A DNA stretch of 64,000 nt from assembly GCA_019753405.1 (NCBI GenBank), contig JAIKLF010000004.1, forward strand, positions 62,001 to 126,000, read 5' to 3'. Within the stretch, counting starts at the first letter, position 1. Every line of letters starts with the position of its first letter. Below are positions 46,039-54,060 of the stretch, piece after piece. The stretch comes from Murdochiella sp. Marseille-P8839 (GTDB taxonomy: Bacteria; Bacillota; Clostridia; Tissierellales; Peptoniphilaceae). The position numbers and the translations under genes were made by a program. Below the pieces are notes generated by a model, which did no database searches, was not told the DNA's origin, and was given only the letters and a program-made list of their open reading frames with translations.

Positions 46039-46866
46039 TCAGGGACGCGAACCCTGATAACATCTCTTTTCAACCATTTGTCAGGGATGCCGACCCTGAT
46101 AACTTCTCAATTTAGCAACTCATCAGGGTTCTTCTGCCCCTGTTTTGATACGAAATTTATCTTTTGTCAGGGACGCGAACCCTGATAGCATTTCAATTTA
46201 GCAATTCGTCAGGGGGCGACGGTCCCTGGTATTAGCACGAAATTTACCTTTCTCAGGGGCGTGGACCCTGATAACATCTCGTTTCTGCCATTTATCAGGG
46301 GTGCCGACCCTGAGAACATCTCGTTTAAGCCATTCGTCAGGGATGCCGACCCTGATAACTTCTCAATTTAGCAATTCACCAGGGGCGTGGACCCTGATAT
46401 CATCTCAATATAGTCATTCGTCAGGGGGCGACGGTCCCTGGTATTAGCACGAAATTTGCCTTTCTCAGGGACGTGGACCCTGATAACATCTCGTTTCTGC
46501 CATTTATCAGGGGTGCCGACCCTGATAACTTCTCAATTTAGCAATCCATCAGGGGCCGTCGAACCCTGGCATTTACACACATTTACTCTTCATCAGGGGT
46601 GTGGACCCTAATATCATTTCAATTTAGCAATTCGTCAGGGGGCGACGGTCCCTGGTATTAGTACGAAATTTGCCTTTCTCAGGGACGAGAACCCTGATAA
46701 CATCTCGTTTCTGCCATTCGTCAGGGGTGTCGGCCCTGATAACATCTCAATTTAGCAAATCATCAGGGGCCGTTGAACCCTGGCATTTACGCAAATTCAT
46801 CTTTCATCAGGAGCGCGAACCCTGATAACATCTCGTTTCTGCCATTCATCAGGGATTTGCTACGAA
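46039..46866. repeat. Satellite array 1: about 20 tandem 42/44-bp hairpin units
   Basis: Units begin with TCAGGG at 46039, 46081, 46123, 46167, 46209, 46253, 46295, 46337, 46379, 46421, 46465, 46507, 46549, 46593, 46635, 46679, 46721, 46763, 46807 and 46849. Steps are 42 or 44 bp. Each holds TCAGGG, a 7-9-base loop, CCCTGATA or CCCTGG, and a 20-odd-base linker of a few types (CATCTCGTTTCTGCCATT; CTTCTCAATTTAGCAATT; TTAGCACGAAATTTGCCTTT). Linker types recur in order, giving a higher-order step of 212-214 bp (46209, 46421, 46635). No reading frame crosses it convincingly. It lies between the pbuG terminator and the feoA control region. Confidence 0.95.
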
Positions 46867-46946
46867 GCCCCATCAGCAAGCAAAGCGAAGCAATAAACGC
46901 CAACCACCTCTATTCTCTCTGAAACCATCGATGAGTTCCGAACACT

Positions 46947-46975
46947 AAAAAAATAGCCACCTCAGAAGGCGGCTA
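46947..46975 (-). terminator. Terminator of the asnB-like/pbuG transcript
   Basis: On the minus strand TAGCCGCCT-TCTG-AGGTGGCTA, nine pairs with one G-U, followed by seven T. It lies about 350 bases past the pbuG stop, so the transcript would carry a long 3' untranslated part. Confidence 0.85.
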
Positions 46976-47021
46976 ACCTCACGCGCCAGCACAGTGTTTC
47001 AGGAAAATCAAGTGGGCAACA

Positions 47022-47247
47022 GCGCCGCTAATACTATTTCCAGCGGCGCTCCGCCTTAAACCGTGCCGCCAATACCATCCCCAGCGGCACTCCGCCTCAC
47101 GAACCCTGGCCGGCAAGCTAATCAGACGACAGCCAGGGTTCCGCTACAAAAATAGACCCTGGCAAGGACGCATTATTTCATCCAGCCAGGGTCGCACGTC
47201 ATTACGAATCAAAACCGCGCCACCAACACCATTCCCAGCGGCGCTCC
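47022..47247. repeat. Three GCGCCGCC...GCGGCGCTCC repeats plus two CCCTGGC...GCCAGGG hairpins
   Basis: Copies of the 31-bp element lie at 47022-47052, 47063-47093 (GTGCCGCC/GCGGCACTCC, a compensated change) and 47217-47247. Between them are two wide inverted repeats, ACCCTGGC...GCCAGGGT, near 47103-47140 and 47157-47194. The compensated base change suggests that the hairpin itself is selected. No gene is seen in 46976-47321. Confidence 0.85.
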
Positions 47248-47321
47248 GCCTTAAACCGCTCCGCCGGCAACAGGCGGTACTCCACTTATACGGCTCAACA
47301 TCTCCAAAGCGTCAAATCGCT

Positions 47322-48683
47322 TTAGATAATGAAGTACTTCAGCACAAACAGAATGGAAAGCACATACATTAACCAAGACAGTTCTTTCGCCTTGCCGGTA
47401 AGAATATGAAGAATGGTGTATGTGATAAAGCCGAAGGCGATGCCATCCGAAATGGAGTAGGCAAAGCCCATCATGGTGATGCAGGCAAAGCAGGGAATGG
47501 CTTTGGTCATGTCACTCCAGTCAATATGAGAAACCTGCTGCATCATCAGGAAACCGACGATGATCAGAGCCGGTGCTGTTGCAAACGCCGGAATGGTTAA
47601 AAACAGCGGCGTGAGGAAAAGAGCAACCAGGAAAAGAACACCCGTTACCACACTGGTAAGGCCGGTGCGTCCGCCTTCCGCAATACCGGAAGAGGATTCC
47701 ACGAACGTCGTAATCGTCGACGTACCGAGCATGGCGCCAATCGTCGTTCCAATTGCATCCGCCAGCAGAACACCTTTGATTCCCGGCAATTTGCCCTCTT
47801 CATCCAACATATTGGCCTTCGAAGCGCAACCAATTACCGTGCCAAGCGTATCAAAAATATCCACAAAGAGGAAGGCGAAGCAAACTACAACGAAATTGAG
47901 GAAATTCTGCGTAATAAAGGAAAAGTCCAGTTTCATCAGTGTCGGTGCGAGAGATTTCGGCATGGAAACCACTGCCGACGGAATAAGCGAATAATAGCCC
48001 GCATCCGGTGCCGGAACATAAATGCCGAGAAGTTGTGCGACAATGCCCAAGCCCCAAGTAGCCAACATGCCCCAGAGCATGTACCCTTTCACGCCTTTAA
48101 TGAGCATCCAGCCCGTTAAAATGACACCGATGAGACAAAGAATAATTGCTACACCCTGAGAAGCGTTGGTTTCAACGCCTTTCGTAAACGAATAAAGGCT
48201 GACGAGCGTCGGTCCCTCTACAATGAGACCGCAGTTCTGCACGCCAATGAAAGAGATAAAGAAGCCGATGCCGACGGCAACACCGATTTTCAGCTGCGCC
48301 GGGATGGCGTTAAAAATGGCTTCACGAACATTGGTCAAAGACATGAGGATAAAGATAATGCCCTCAACAAAAACCGCAGTCAACGCGACTTCCCAAGAAT
48401 AACCCATCGCGCCGCAAACCGAATAGGCAAAATAGGCATTCAAGCCTAATCCCGCAGAAAGCGCGAACGGCTTGTTGGAAAATGCCGCCATGCAGAAGCA
48501 CGCAATCGCGGAGGCCACCGCCGTCGCAGTCAGGATTGCACCCGGATCCATACCGGCAGCACTGAGAATGGTCGGGTTTAACGCCAGAATATAGACCATC
48601 GTCATAAAGGTCGTGATGCCGGCCAACAACTCGGTATGTACCGTGGTTCCGTTCTCCTTCAACTTAAATACTCGTTCAATCAT
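47322..48683 (-). CDS. NCS2-family purine permease (PbuG/AzgA type)
   Basis: A 453-residue permease with 12-14 membrane helices. The N-terminal ELLAGITTFMTMVYILALNP and the GLGLNAYFAYSV segment are diagnostic of the AzgA/PbuG branch, which imports adenine, guanine or hypoxanthine. The later FVESSSGIAEGGRTGLTSV substrate-site motif is intact. It lies 41 bases after the asparagine-synthetase-like gene, probably co-transcribed. No purine riboswitch is present upstream. Confidence 0.93.
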   Translation of the reverse strand: MIERVFKLKENGTTVHTELLAGITTFMTMVYILALNPTILSAAGMDPGAILTATAVASAIACFCMAAFSNKPFALSAGLGLNAYFAYSVCGAMGYSWEVALTAVFVEGIIFILMSLTNVREAIFNAIPAQLKIGVAVGIGFFISFIGVQNCGLIVEGPTLVSLYSFTKGVETNASQGVAIILCLIGVILTGWMLIKGVKGYMLWGMLATWGLGIVAQLLGIYVPAPDAGYYSLIPSAVVSMPKSLAPTLMKLDFSFITQNFLNFVVVCFAFLFVDIFDTLGTVIGCASKANMLDEEGKLPGIKGVLLADAIGTTIGAMLGTSTITTFVESSSGIAEGGRTGLTSVVTGVLFLVALFLTPLFLTIPAFATAPALIIVGFLMMQQVSHIDWSDMTKAIPCFACITMMGFAYSISDGIAFGFITYTILHILTGKAKELSWLMYVLSILFVLKYFII

Positions 48684-48724
48684 GATTCACTCCTTTTTTA
48701 CACAAGAAACGGACAATAAAACCA

Positions 48725-50572
48725 TTAACGCTTGACGAAGAATTCTTCATACCAAAGCAGGAACATATACACTGTCCAGATTTTGCGGTGCTGTGCGCGT
48801 CTTCCGGACAGGTTTTCCTCAATAAGGGCTTTCAACTGCTCCACATCAAAGAACTGCGCCGCCAATTCTCCCGTAAGCATTTCCGTGATGATTTCGCTGT
48901 ACTTCGGCTCCTTGAGCCAATTTTTCAACGGAACCACATACCCCTTCTTCTTGCGCGTAGCCCACTCTTCCGGCAAATACTTTAGCGCTGCATGACGAAA
49001 GGCGATTTTGACCTTATTGCCCTGAATTTTTAACTCATCCGGTAATGTGCGCGCAAAATCCAACAAATCTTCATCCAGAAGCGGCGTCACCAGCTGAACG
49101 CCGTGACCGATGTTCATGCGATCAGCCTTTAACGCAATATCGTTGACCATCCAAACATGAAAATCCAAATACTGTTTTTTCTGAATAGGAGAAAGGTTTC
49201 TCGCCTTTTCAAAATAGGGTGCCAACAGTTCCTGTACACGCGGAGCATAGCGATAGGAACGATGCACCAAATGGCGCGCCTCGGATTCATGGAAGATTTT
49301 AGCCTGACCGATGTACCAATCTTCCGTCGGCATCCCCTTGATCATAAAGTTTTTGCCCTTAAAGTCTTTCGTCGATTTCAGCATACGTCGACCGATTGCA
49401 CGACGAAGAGAAGTCGGCAAAATTTTGTACACATTCATGTACTTCGGCTCCGTGTATTCAAAATAGCCGCCGAAAAATTCATCCGAACCTTCGCCCGAAA
49501 ACACGGCGTTGGTGTGCTGGCTGATCTGTTTTGACAGATAGAACATGGGCACGGCAGAAAGGTTCGCAAAGGGCTGATCGCACAGATACGCAATCGTTGA
49601 AAGCTCCGAAAAGGTCTTTTCGGAATCCACAATTTCGCTGTAGTGCGTCGCACCGATGATTTTGGACAAATCCCGTGCATTATCAATCTCTGAAAACTCT
49701 TTATCGTGATAGCCTACGGTAAAAGTCTCTTTCGGACGAATGCGCGAAGCAAGGTAGGAGCTGTCCACACCACCGGAAAGCGACTGGCCGATCGCTTCGG
49801 GATGAGCAAAATACTTGATTTTTGCCGCAATCGAGGATTCCACCAACGAATTGATCTTTTCCGCCGCTTCCTCCAGGCCGATTTCCTGCGGTGCAAAATC
49901 CACATCCCAGTAACGCTCTTTCGTCAGCTGAACCCCTGCTTCCCCGTTTCCGGTTACTGTAACCGCCGTCGCCGGCGCAAACGTGAAGACGCCTTGAAAG
50001 AACGTCTCTTCCAAAGTAGGCGACTGGAAAATCAAATACGGCACCAGCGCGTCTTTATTGAATTTTTTCTCGAACGACGGCAAAGCGAGAAACGCCTTGG
50101 TCTCTGAAGAAAAGACGATTCCTCCGTCCTTTGTTTGATAGTAATAAACCGGTTGGACGGCAAAACGATCGCGAAAAACGATAAGGGCGTCGGTTTCTTT
50201 GTTGTAAATCAATACCACATAGCCACCCTTGAGCACGGTGGCAACCTCTATGCCTTCTCTTTCATAGATCGCCGCAATGGCTTCCGCCGGCGTCAGCGAG
50301 GTGGCATCCGAAATCCCGCACTGTTCGGCATGCCTGCGCACGTCATCCACGTTATTCACATAGCCCGTCAATAAAACGGTCGTTTTCTCCCCTTGATAAA
50401 GCTCTTTACGATCGAAGGCATAGTCCAGATCCATGCCCAAATAGCCCAGTTCCAGATCGCCTTCCTTCAGATGATGGCGATAATCCTTACCGCGATAGGC
50501 CATCGTGTCCAACATATTCTCTATCGTATTTTCTTGTATCGACGTTCGAAACGCCGCAACAAAACCTGCCAT
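48725..50572 (-). CDS. Asparagine synthetase-like protein lacking the glutaminase cysteine
   Basis: A 615-residue AsnB-family protein. The N-terminal class II glutaminase domain (about 1-210) retains its fold motifs (AYRGKDYRHH, FRDRFAVQPVYYY). It starts MAGFVAAF, so the nucleophile Cys that follows Met in AsnB (MCGI) is Ala. The synthetase domain has the ATP-pyrophosphatase motif SLSGGVDSSYLASR, FSGEGSDEFFGGYF and DRMNIGHGVQLVTPLLDEDL. AAGGAG six bases before the ATG fixes the start. It could use free ammonia for Asn synthesis or act on another carboxylate. Some AsnB relatives amidate peptidoglycan, but that is speculation here. Confidence 0.88.
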   Translation of the reverse strand: MAGFVAAFRTSIQENTIENMLDTMAYRGKDYRHHLKEGDLELGYLGMDLDYAFDRKELYQGEKTTVLLTGYVNNVDDVRRHAEQCGISDATSLTPAEAIAAIYEREGIEVATVLKGGYVVLIYNKETDALIVFRDRFAVQPVYYYQTKDGGIVFSSETKAFLALPSFEKKFNKDALVPYLIFQSPTLEETFFQGVFTFAPATAVTVTGNGEAGVQLTKERYWDVDFAPQEIGLEEAAEKINSLVESSIAAKIKYFAHPEAIGQSLSGGVDSSYLASRIRPKETFTVGYHDKEFSEIDNARDLSKIIGATHYSEIVDSEKTFSELSTIAYLCDQPFANLSAVPMFYLSKQISQHTNAVFSGEGSDEFFGGYFEYTEPKYMNVYKILPTSLRRAIGRRMLKSTKDFKGKNFMIKGMPTEDWYIGQAKIFHESEARHLVHRSYRYAPRVQELLAPYFEKARNLSPIQKKQYLDFHVWMVNDIALKADRMNIGHGVQLVTPLLDEDLLDFARTLPDELKIQGNKVKIAFRHAALKYLPEEWATRKKKGYVVPLKNWLKEPKYSEIITEMLTGELAAQFFDVEQLKALIEENLSGRRAQHRKIWTVYMFLLWYEEFFVKR

Positions 50573-50822
50573 GCATTACTCCTTGTTCTTGCCTTGTCTC
50601 CGGCGGGTCACCGGCAAAACCCATGAACTTAGGATAGCACCAACCGCTCTTGTATGGCGAGAGATCATTCGTTGTTGGAAACACGATTGTCTCCCGTTAG
50701 CGACGTAGTGTGCCTAAGACGACAGCCGTATTTTATACGAAAGTTCGGTTGTGATTCAATCCTTTATGGAAAAAGGAGACATTTTTCACTCGTATTTGAT
50801 CCCAAAAAATGAAAAAAAGAAA

Positions 50823-50851
50823 TTGACAAACGCTACATCGTTTGTTATCGT
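50823..50851 (+). promoter_or_regulatory. Promoter of the DUF3793-flavodoxin operon
   Basis: Consensus TTGACA (50823-50828), a 17-base spacer, then TATCGT (50846-50851). The -10 is covered by palindrome 3. Nothing else is recognised in 50573-50822, which must also hold the asnB-like promoter. Confidence 0.7.
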
Positions 50852-50859
50852 TGGCTAAC
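50844..50859. promoter_or_regulatory. Operator-like palindrome 3, on the flavodoxin promoter
   Basis: GTTAT-CGTTGG-CTAAC. It matches the feoA sites GTTAG-N6-CTAAC at nine of ten arm positions with identical spacing, and overlaps the -10 box. It would suit an iron-responsive repressor. Confidence 0.65.
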
Positions 50860-50934
50860 AAGCGGTGCAATTCCGTTTGTACAGCGAAAAAATACATACG
50901 CCAAATAGGGCACCTTATAGAAAAGGAGCAATTT

Positions 50935-51582
50935 GTGAATTCTCTGTACCCTTTTGAGCAGGCGATTGTCCGTCATGGCGCGGAAACACTTGCCGGTCTC
51001 AAGCCGGCCTCCCTCCTTTGTTGGACAACAGGAAGCGTTGCGATTGAAGAAATCCTGGCCTATGGGCGACGCGAATTTGAACTCTTTGATGTTCGTTTTT
51101 TCCTGCTTGGAAAATGTGGAAACGCACATCTTATCTTAATTTATCGCACCCGCCTGCTGACAAAACGTTTAGTATGCCCGGATGTTAGCCTTGCCTTACA
51201 TAATTTAGGCTATTGTTACGACCGGCCGAACAACCAGGTGCGAGCAACAGCAAACTCAGCGTGCGCTTTATATGGAGAAGCAAAGGAAGAGCTGGTAACT
51301 TGGCTTCTTTTGCAGTTGCAGGAGCGGATATGCCTTTCGCCTTCCCTTCCCGATGAAATCGGGTTGTTCTTAGGTTATCCCGTGGAAGACGTGCTTCGTT
51401 TCATGCAGGATCACGGACAAAGCGCCTATCCTCTGCGAGGATCCTGGCGCGTGTATCACCATCCAAAACAAGCGGAAGCCACCTTCAATACCTTTCGCGC
51501 CTGTCGTCAATGTTGGCTTCAGGCCATGCAGAAAGGTTGTTCCCTGCCCCAGGTGATGGACAGACTGTCACCGGCGGTATGA
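50935..51582 (+). CDS. DUF3793 family protein
   Basis: A 215-residue soluble protein. Segments typical of DUF3793 are present: ETLAGLKPASLLCW near the start, a central FFLLGKCGNAHLILIYRTRLL, and FLGYPVEDVLRFM toward the end. The C-terminus has clustered cysteines (FRACRQCWLQAMQKGC). The start is GTG with AAGGAG six bases upstream; an ATG farther upstream (50842) overlaps the promoter and is rejected. DUF3793 genes often lie beside flavodoxin genes in clostridia, as here. A role in iron or flavin stress is inferred. Confidence 0.85.
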   Translation: MNSLYPFEQAIVRHGAETLAGLKPASLLCWTTGSVAIEEILAYGRREFELFDVRFFLLGKCGNAHLILIYRTRLLTKRLVCPDVSLALHNLGYCYDRPNNQVRATANSACALYGEAKEELVTWLLLQLQERICLSPSLPDEIGLFLGYPVEDVLRFMQDHGQSAYPLRGSWRVYHHPKQAEATFNTFRACRQCWLQAMQKGCSLPQVMDRLSPAV

Positions 51583-51686
51583 TTCATTTTCCCTTGTTCA
51601 ACATGAACTTTTGTAACACGAACATTTCATCAAGCCATCTGCATAACAGCGGATGCAGCAAAGAATAAAGGATAAAGGAGAAACAA

Positions 51687-52112
51687 ATGCGCATTGGAAT
51701 CATTTATTGGAGCGGAACCGGCAATACGGAAGCCATGGCTCATGTTCTGGAGGAAGCGCTGAAAAAAGAAAACGCCGACGTCGAGGTAAAAAGTGTGAGC
51801 GAAGTCTCCGTTGCCGACGCACTTAGCTATGATCGACTGGCTCTCGGTTGTCCGGCCATGGGCGATGAGCAGCTGGAAGAGGTCGAATTTGAGCCCTTCT
51901 ATGAAGATCTTAAAGCCGAAATCGGCAAAAAGCCGGTTGTCCTCTTCGGATCCTATTCATGGAACGACGGGCAATGGATGGAAGACTGGACCGATGATGC
52001 CCGTTCCGCCGGCCTGTGCCTGATGGATGACGGTGTAGCCTGTTATGAAGGTCCGGATGATGAGGAGAAAAAAGCAGCGTTGGAAGACTTAGCCAAAGCA
52101 CTGCTGAAATGA
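51687..52112 (+). CDS. Flavodoxin
   Basis: A 141-residue FMN electron carrier. The phosphate-binding loop is IYWSGTGNTEAMA, and the flavin-contact loops are LGCPAMGDEQLE and FGSYSWNDGQWME. It replaces ferredoxin when iron is scarce. It is the second gene of an operon whose promoter carries an operator like those at feoA. AAAGGAG precedes the ATG. Confidence 0.95.
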   Translation: MRIGIIYWSGTGNTEAMAHVLEEALKKENADVEVKSVSEVSVADALSYDRLALGCPAMGDEQLEEVEFEPFYEDLKAEIGKKPVVLFGSYSWNDGQWMEDWTDDARSAGLCLMDDGVACYEGPDDEEKKAALEDLAKALLK

Positions 52113-52245
52113 TGCGACGTTGTCCATTTCCTAAACGGTCGAAATCGGATAACTTATGCAAACCGACAGAGGCACGATGAACGGTTTCCTGTGCTCGTCG
52201 TTCAAATCAATTGGTTTCTCGTCATTTTAATCCATCGATAGATAG

Positions 52246-52279
52246 AAAGGGAAGGCGGAAAAATCCGCCTTCCCTTTTT
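52246..52279 (+). terminator. Terminator of the flavodoxin operon
   Basis: Stem AAAGGGAAGGCGGA/TCCGCCTTCCCTTT, loop AAAA, followed by TT. Confidence 0.92.
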
Positions 52280-52284
52280 CTGCT

Positions 52285-52326
52285 ATCTGCAAACTGTTGT
52301 CTGCAAACTGTTATCTACAAACTTCC
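52285..52326. repeat. 14-bp tandem repeat, three copies
   Basis: ATCTGCAAACTGTT, GTCTGCAAACTGTT, ATCTACAAACTTCC in direct succession just after the flavodoxin terminator. Non-coding. Confidence 0.85.
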
Positions 52327-52389
52327 AAACTTCCCTTGGTAAAACCGCAGCAGTGGCATCGCGAAAACAGGAAGCCCCTACGCCATCCA

Positions 52390-52974
52390 TTATGACGAAA
52401 AACCGTAGAGTGCTTCGACTGCCTGCTGCTGAATGCCCTGTTTCACGCGCTCCGTCGTTTCCTCACCGCAAAGAGCCGTAATCAACATAAACGAGAGATA
52501 GACTGCCGCCGCCGCTCCGCGTCCGGTAAAGATGTTTTCATCCTGTACCACGATGGCCTCGGTATCGTAGGTGCCGACATTTTCCAGCTTGTCCACTGTT
52601 CCCGGATAGCCCGTCACCCGCTTATCGGCAATGACGCCCGCCTTTTCCAACACGATGGGCGCTGCACAGATGGCCGCCACCGCTTTTCCCGTCTTAGCAA
52701 AATCGCGGACAATGTTCAAAACTCGCGCATCATCACGCAAATTGAGCGATCCCGGCATCCCGCCCGGAAGATATACGCCATCATAGACAGTGGGATCAAT
52801 GGAATCCAACGTGGTATCCGCGGAAACCACGATACCGTGCGCACCGGTAACCGAAAGATCATCGGTAAGGGAGGCCATGTCCACATCTACATCCGCACGA
52901 CGCAAATAATCCACCGGGGTCAAGGCTTCTATTTCTTCGAACCCTTCGGCCAACAACAGTAAAATCTTTTTCAT
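52390..52974 (-). CDS. DJ-1/PfpI family protein
   Basis: A 194-residue protein of the DJ-1/ThiJ group, redox-sensing deglycase or chaperone-like. The elbow cysteine is in AAICAAPIVLEKAG, the partner glutamate in GFEEIEALTPVDYLRRA, and YLPGGMPG is also typical. GGAG eight bases upstream supports the ATG at 52974; an in-frame start at 53034 is less likely. Divergent from the aminotransferase gene. Confidence 0.93.
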   Translation of the reverse strand: MKKILLLLAEGFEEIEALTPVDYLRRADVDVDMASLTDDLSVTGAHGIVVSADTTLDSIDPTVYDGVYLPGGMPGSLNLRDDARVLNIVRDFAKTGKAVAAICAAPIVLEKAGVIADKRVTGYPGTVDKLENVGTYDTEAIVVQDENIFTGRGAAAAVYLSFMLITALCGEETTERVKQGIQQQAVEALYGFSS

Positions 52975-53135
52975 GCTTTCTTCTCCCTTCTTCCGTCGGT
53001 AACGACAACCAATGAGCGTAAGCTCGCCTTCCATCGCACCGTTTATTTGGCACGCACCATATCTTCAAGACATGGTACGAATCATACATTTTTCTATTAC
53101 CCATTCTTCTTCCTTTCGTCCCACGGACGTTGGGT

Positions 53136-53164
53136 TTTACAATTCCGAGAGGGCGGTCTATACT
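53136..53164 (+). promoter_or_regulatory. Promoter of the aminotransferase-flavoprotein operon
   Basis: TTTACA and TATACT separated by 17 bases, 32 bases before the ATG at 53197. Confidence 0.8.
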
Positions 53165-53196
53165 GTAGCTGATGTAAAAAAGAGCAGGAGAGGCGA

Positions 53197-54042
53197 ATGA
53201 AAAATCTGGGATATTATAACGGACAGGTGGATTTAATTGAAAACATTTTTATCCCCATGAATGACCGCGTGTGCTGGTTCGGGGATGGCGTATATGATGC
53301 CGGGCCGTGCCGCAATCAGCACATTTTTGCCTTGACGGAACATGTGGATCGCTTTTATCGCAATGCCGAAGCACTCAACATTCAAATGCCCATGGAGAAG
53401 GATGCCTTTTCTTCCCTATTATGTGATTTGGTGAAAAAACTCGACGATGATGATCTCTTCGTCTACTACCAGGTCACCCGTGGAACGGCGGAGCGCAATC
53501 ATACGTATGTTCCCGGAAAAGGTAATCTGTGGATCATGATTAAACCGCAAAAAGTCAACGACGGGACAACGCCCATTTCACTCATCACCTGCGAAGATAC
53601 GCGTTTTTTTCACTGCAACATCAAGACCTTAAACCTGATTCCTTCGGTTATGGCGGCGCAAAAAGCGAAAGAAGCCGGCTGTCATGAAGCGGTCTTTTAT
53701 CGTCCGGGTGGACGCGTCACCGAATGTTCCCATAGCAACGTGCATATTCTACGGGATGGCGTACTCTACACCGCGCCCACCGATTGTCTGATTCTTCCGG
53801 GCATTGCACGTCATCATCTTTTGTTGGCCTGCGAACGCCTGCATATTCCGTATCGTGAAGAAGCTTTTTCGCTGGAAGAGCTGGCTTCTGCGGATGAAAT
53901 TCTCGTCACCAGTTCCAGCAATCTCTGCCTGCGTGCCGATCACCTGGACGGCAAGGCTGTCGGCGGAAAGGATTTTGCCCGCTATGAGCAGCTGCGTGAA
54001 TCCGTTATCACCGAATTTATCACCGAAACCGAACGCCCCTGA
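53197..54042 (+). CDS. Class IV aminotransferase (D-amino acid/branched-chain type)
   Basis: A 281-residue PLP enzyme. The catalytic lysine is in NIKTLNLIPSVMAAQKA, and the PLP/substrate loop is GGRVTECSHSNVHIL followed by LPGIARHHLL. MNDRVCWFGDGVYDAG is the family N-terminal motif. Features favour D-amino acid aminotransferase over branched-chain (short length, IKTLNLIP), but substrate is not certain. AGGAG lies close before the ATG. It begins a five-gene plus-strand cluster, 18 bases before the GlpA-like gene. Confidence 0.85.
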   Translation: MKNLGYYNGQVDLIENIFIPMNDRVCWFGDGVYDAGPCRNQHIFALTEHVDRFYRNAEALNIQMPMEKDAFSSLLCDLVKKLDDDDLFVYYQVTRGTAERNHTYVPGKGNLWIMIKPQKVNDGTTPISLITCEDTRFFHCNIKTLNLIPSVMAAQKAKEAGCHEAVFYRPGGRVTECSHSNVHILRDGVLYTAPTDCLILPGIARHHLLLACERLHIPYREEAFSLEELASADEILVTSSSNLCLRADHLDGKAVGGKDFARYEQLRESVITEFITETERP

Positions 54043-54060
54043 TGGGATAAAGGAGAAATA

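Noticed and set aside
45668-46063. 131-codon minus-strand frame across the repeat region
   Set aside because: It runs through the 47-bp repeat, a palindromic element and the first satellite unit. It has no ribosome binding site, and its sequence is just translated repeat.
46039-46866. Possible CRISPR array (regular spacing of about 42-44 bp)
   Set aside because: The segments between TCAGGG motifs are themselves members of a few repeated types, not unique spacers. The conserved part is a short hairpin, unit length alternates 42/44, and no cas genes are present.
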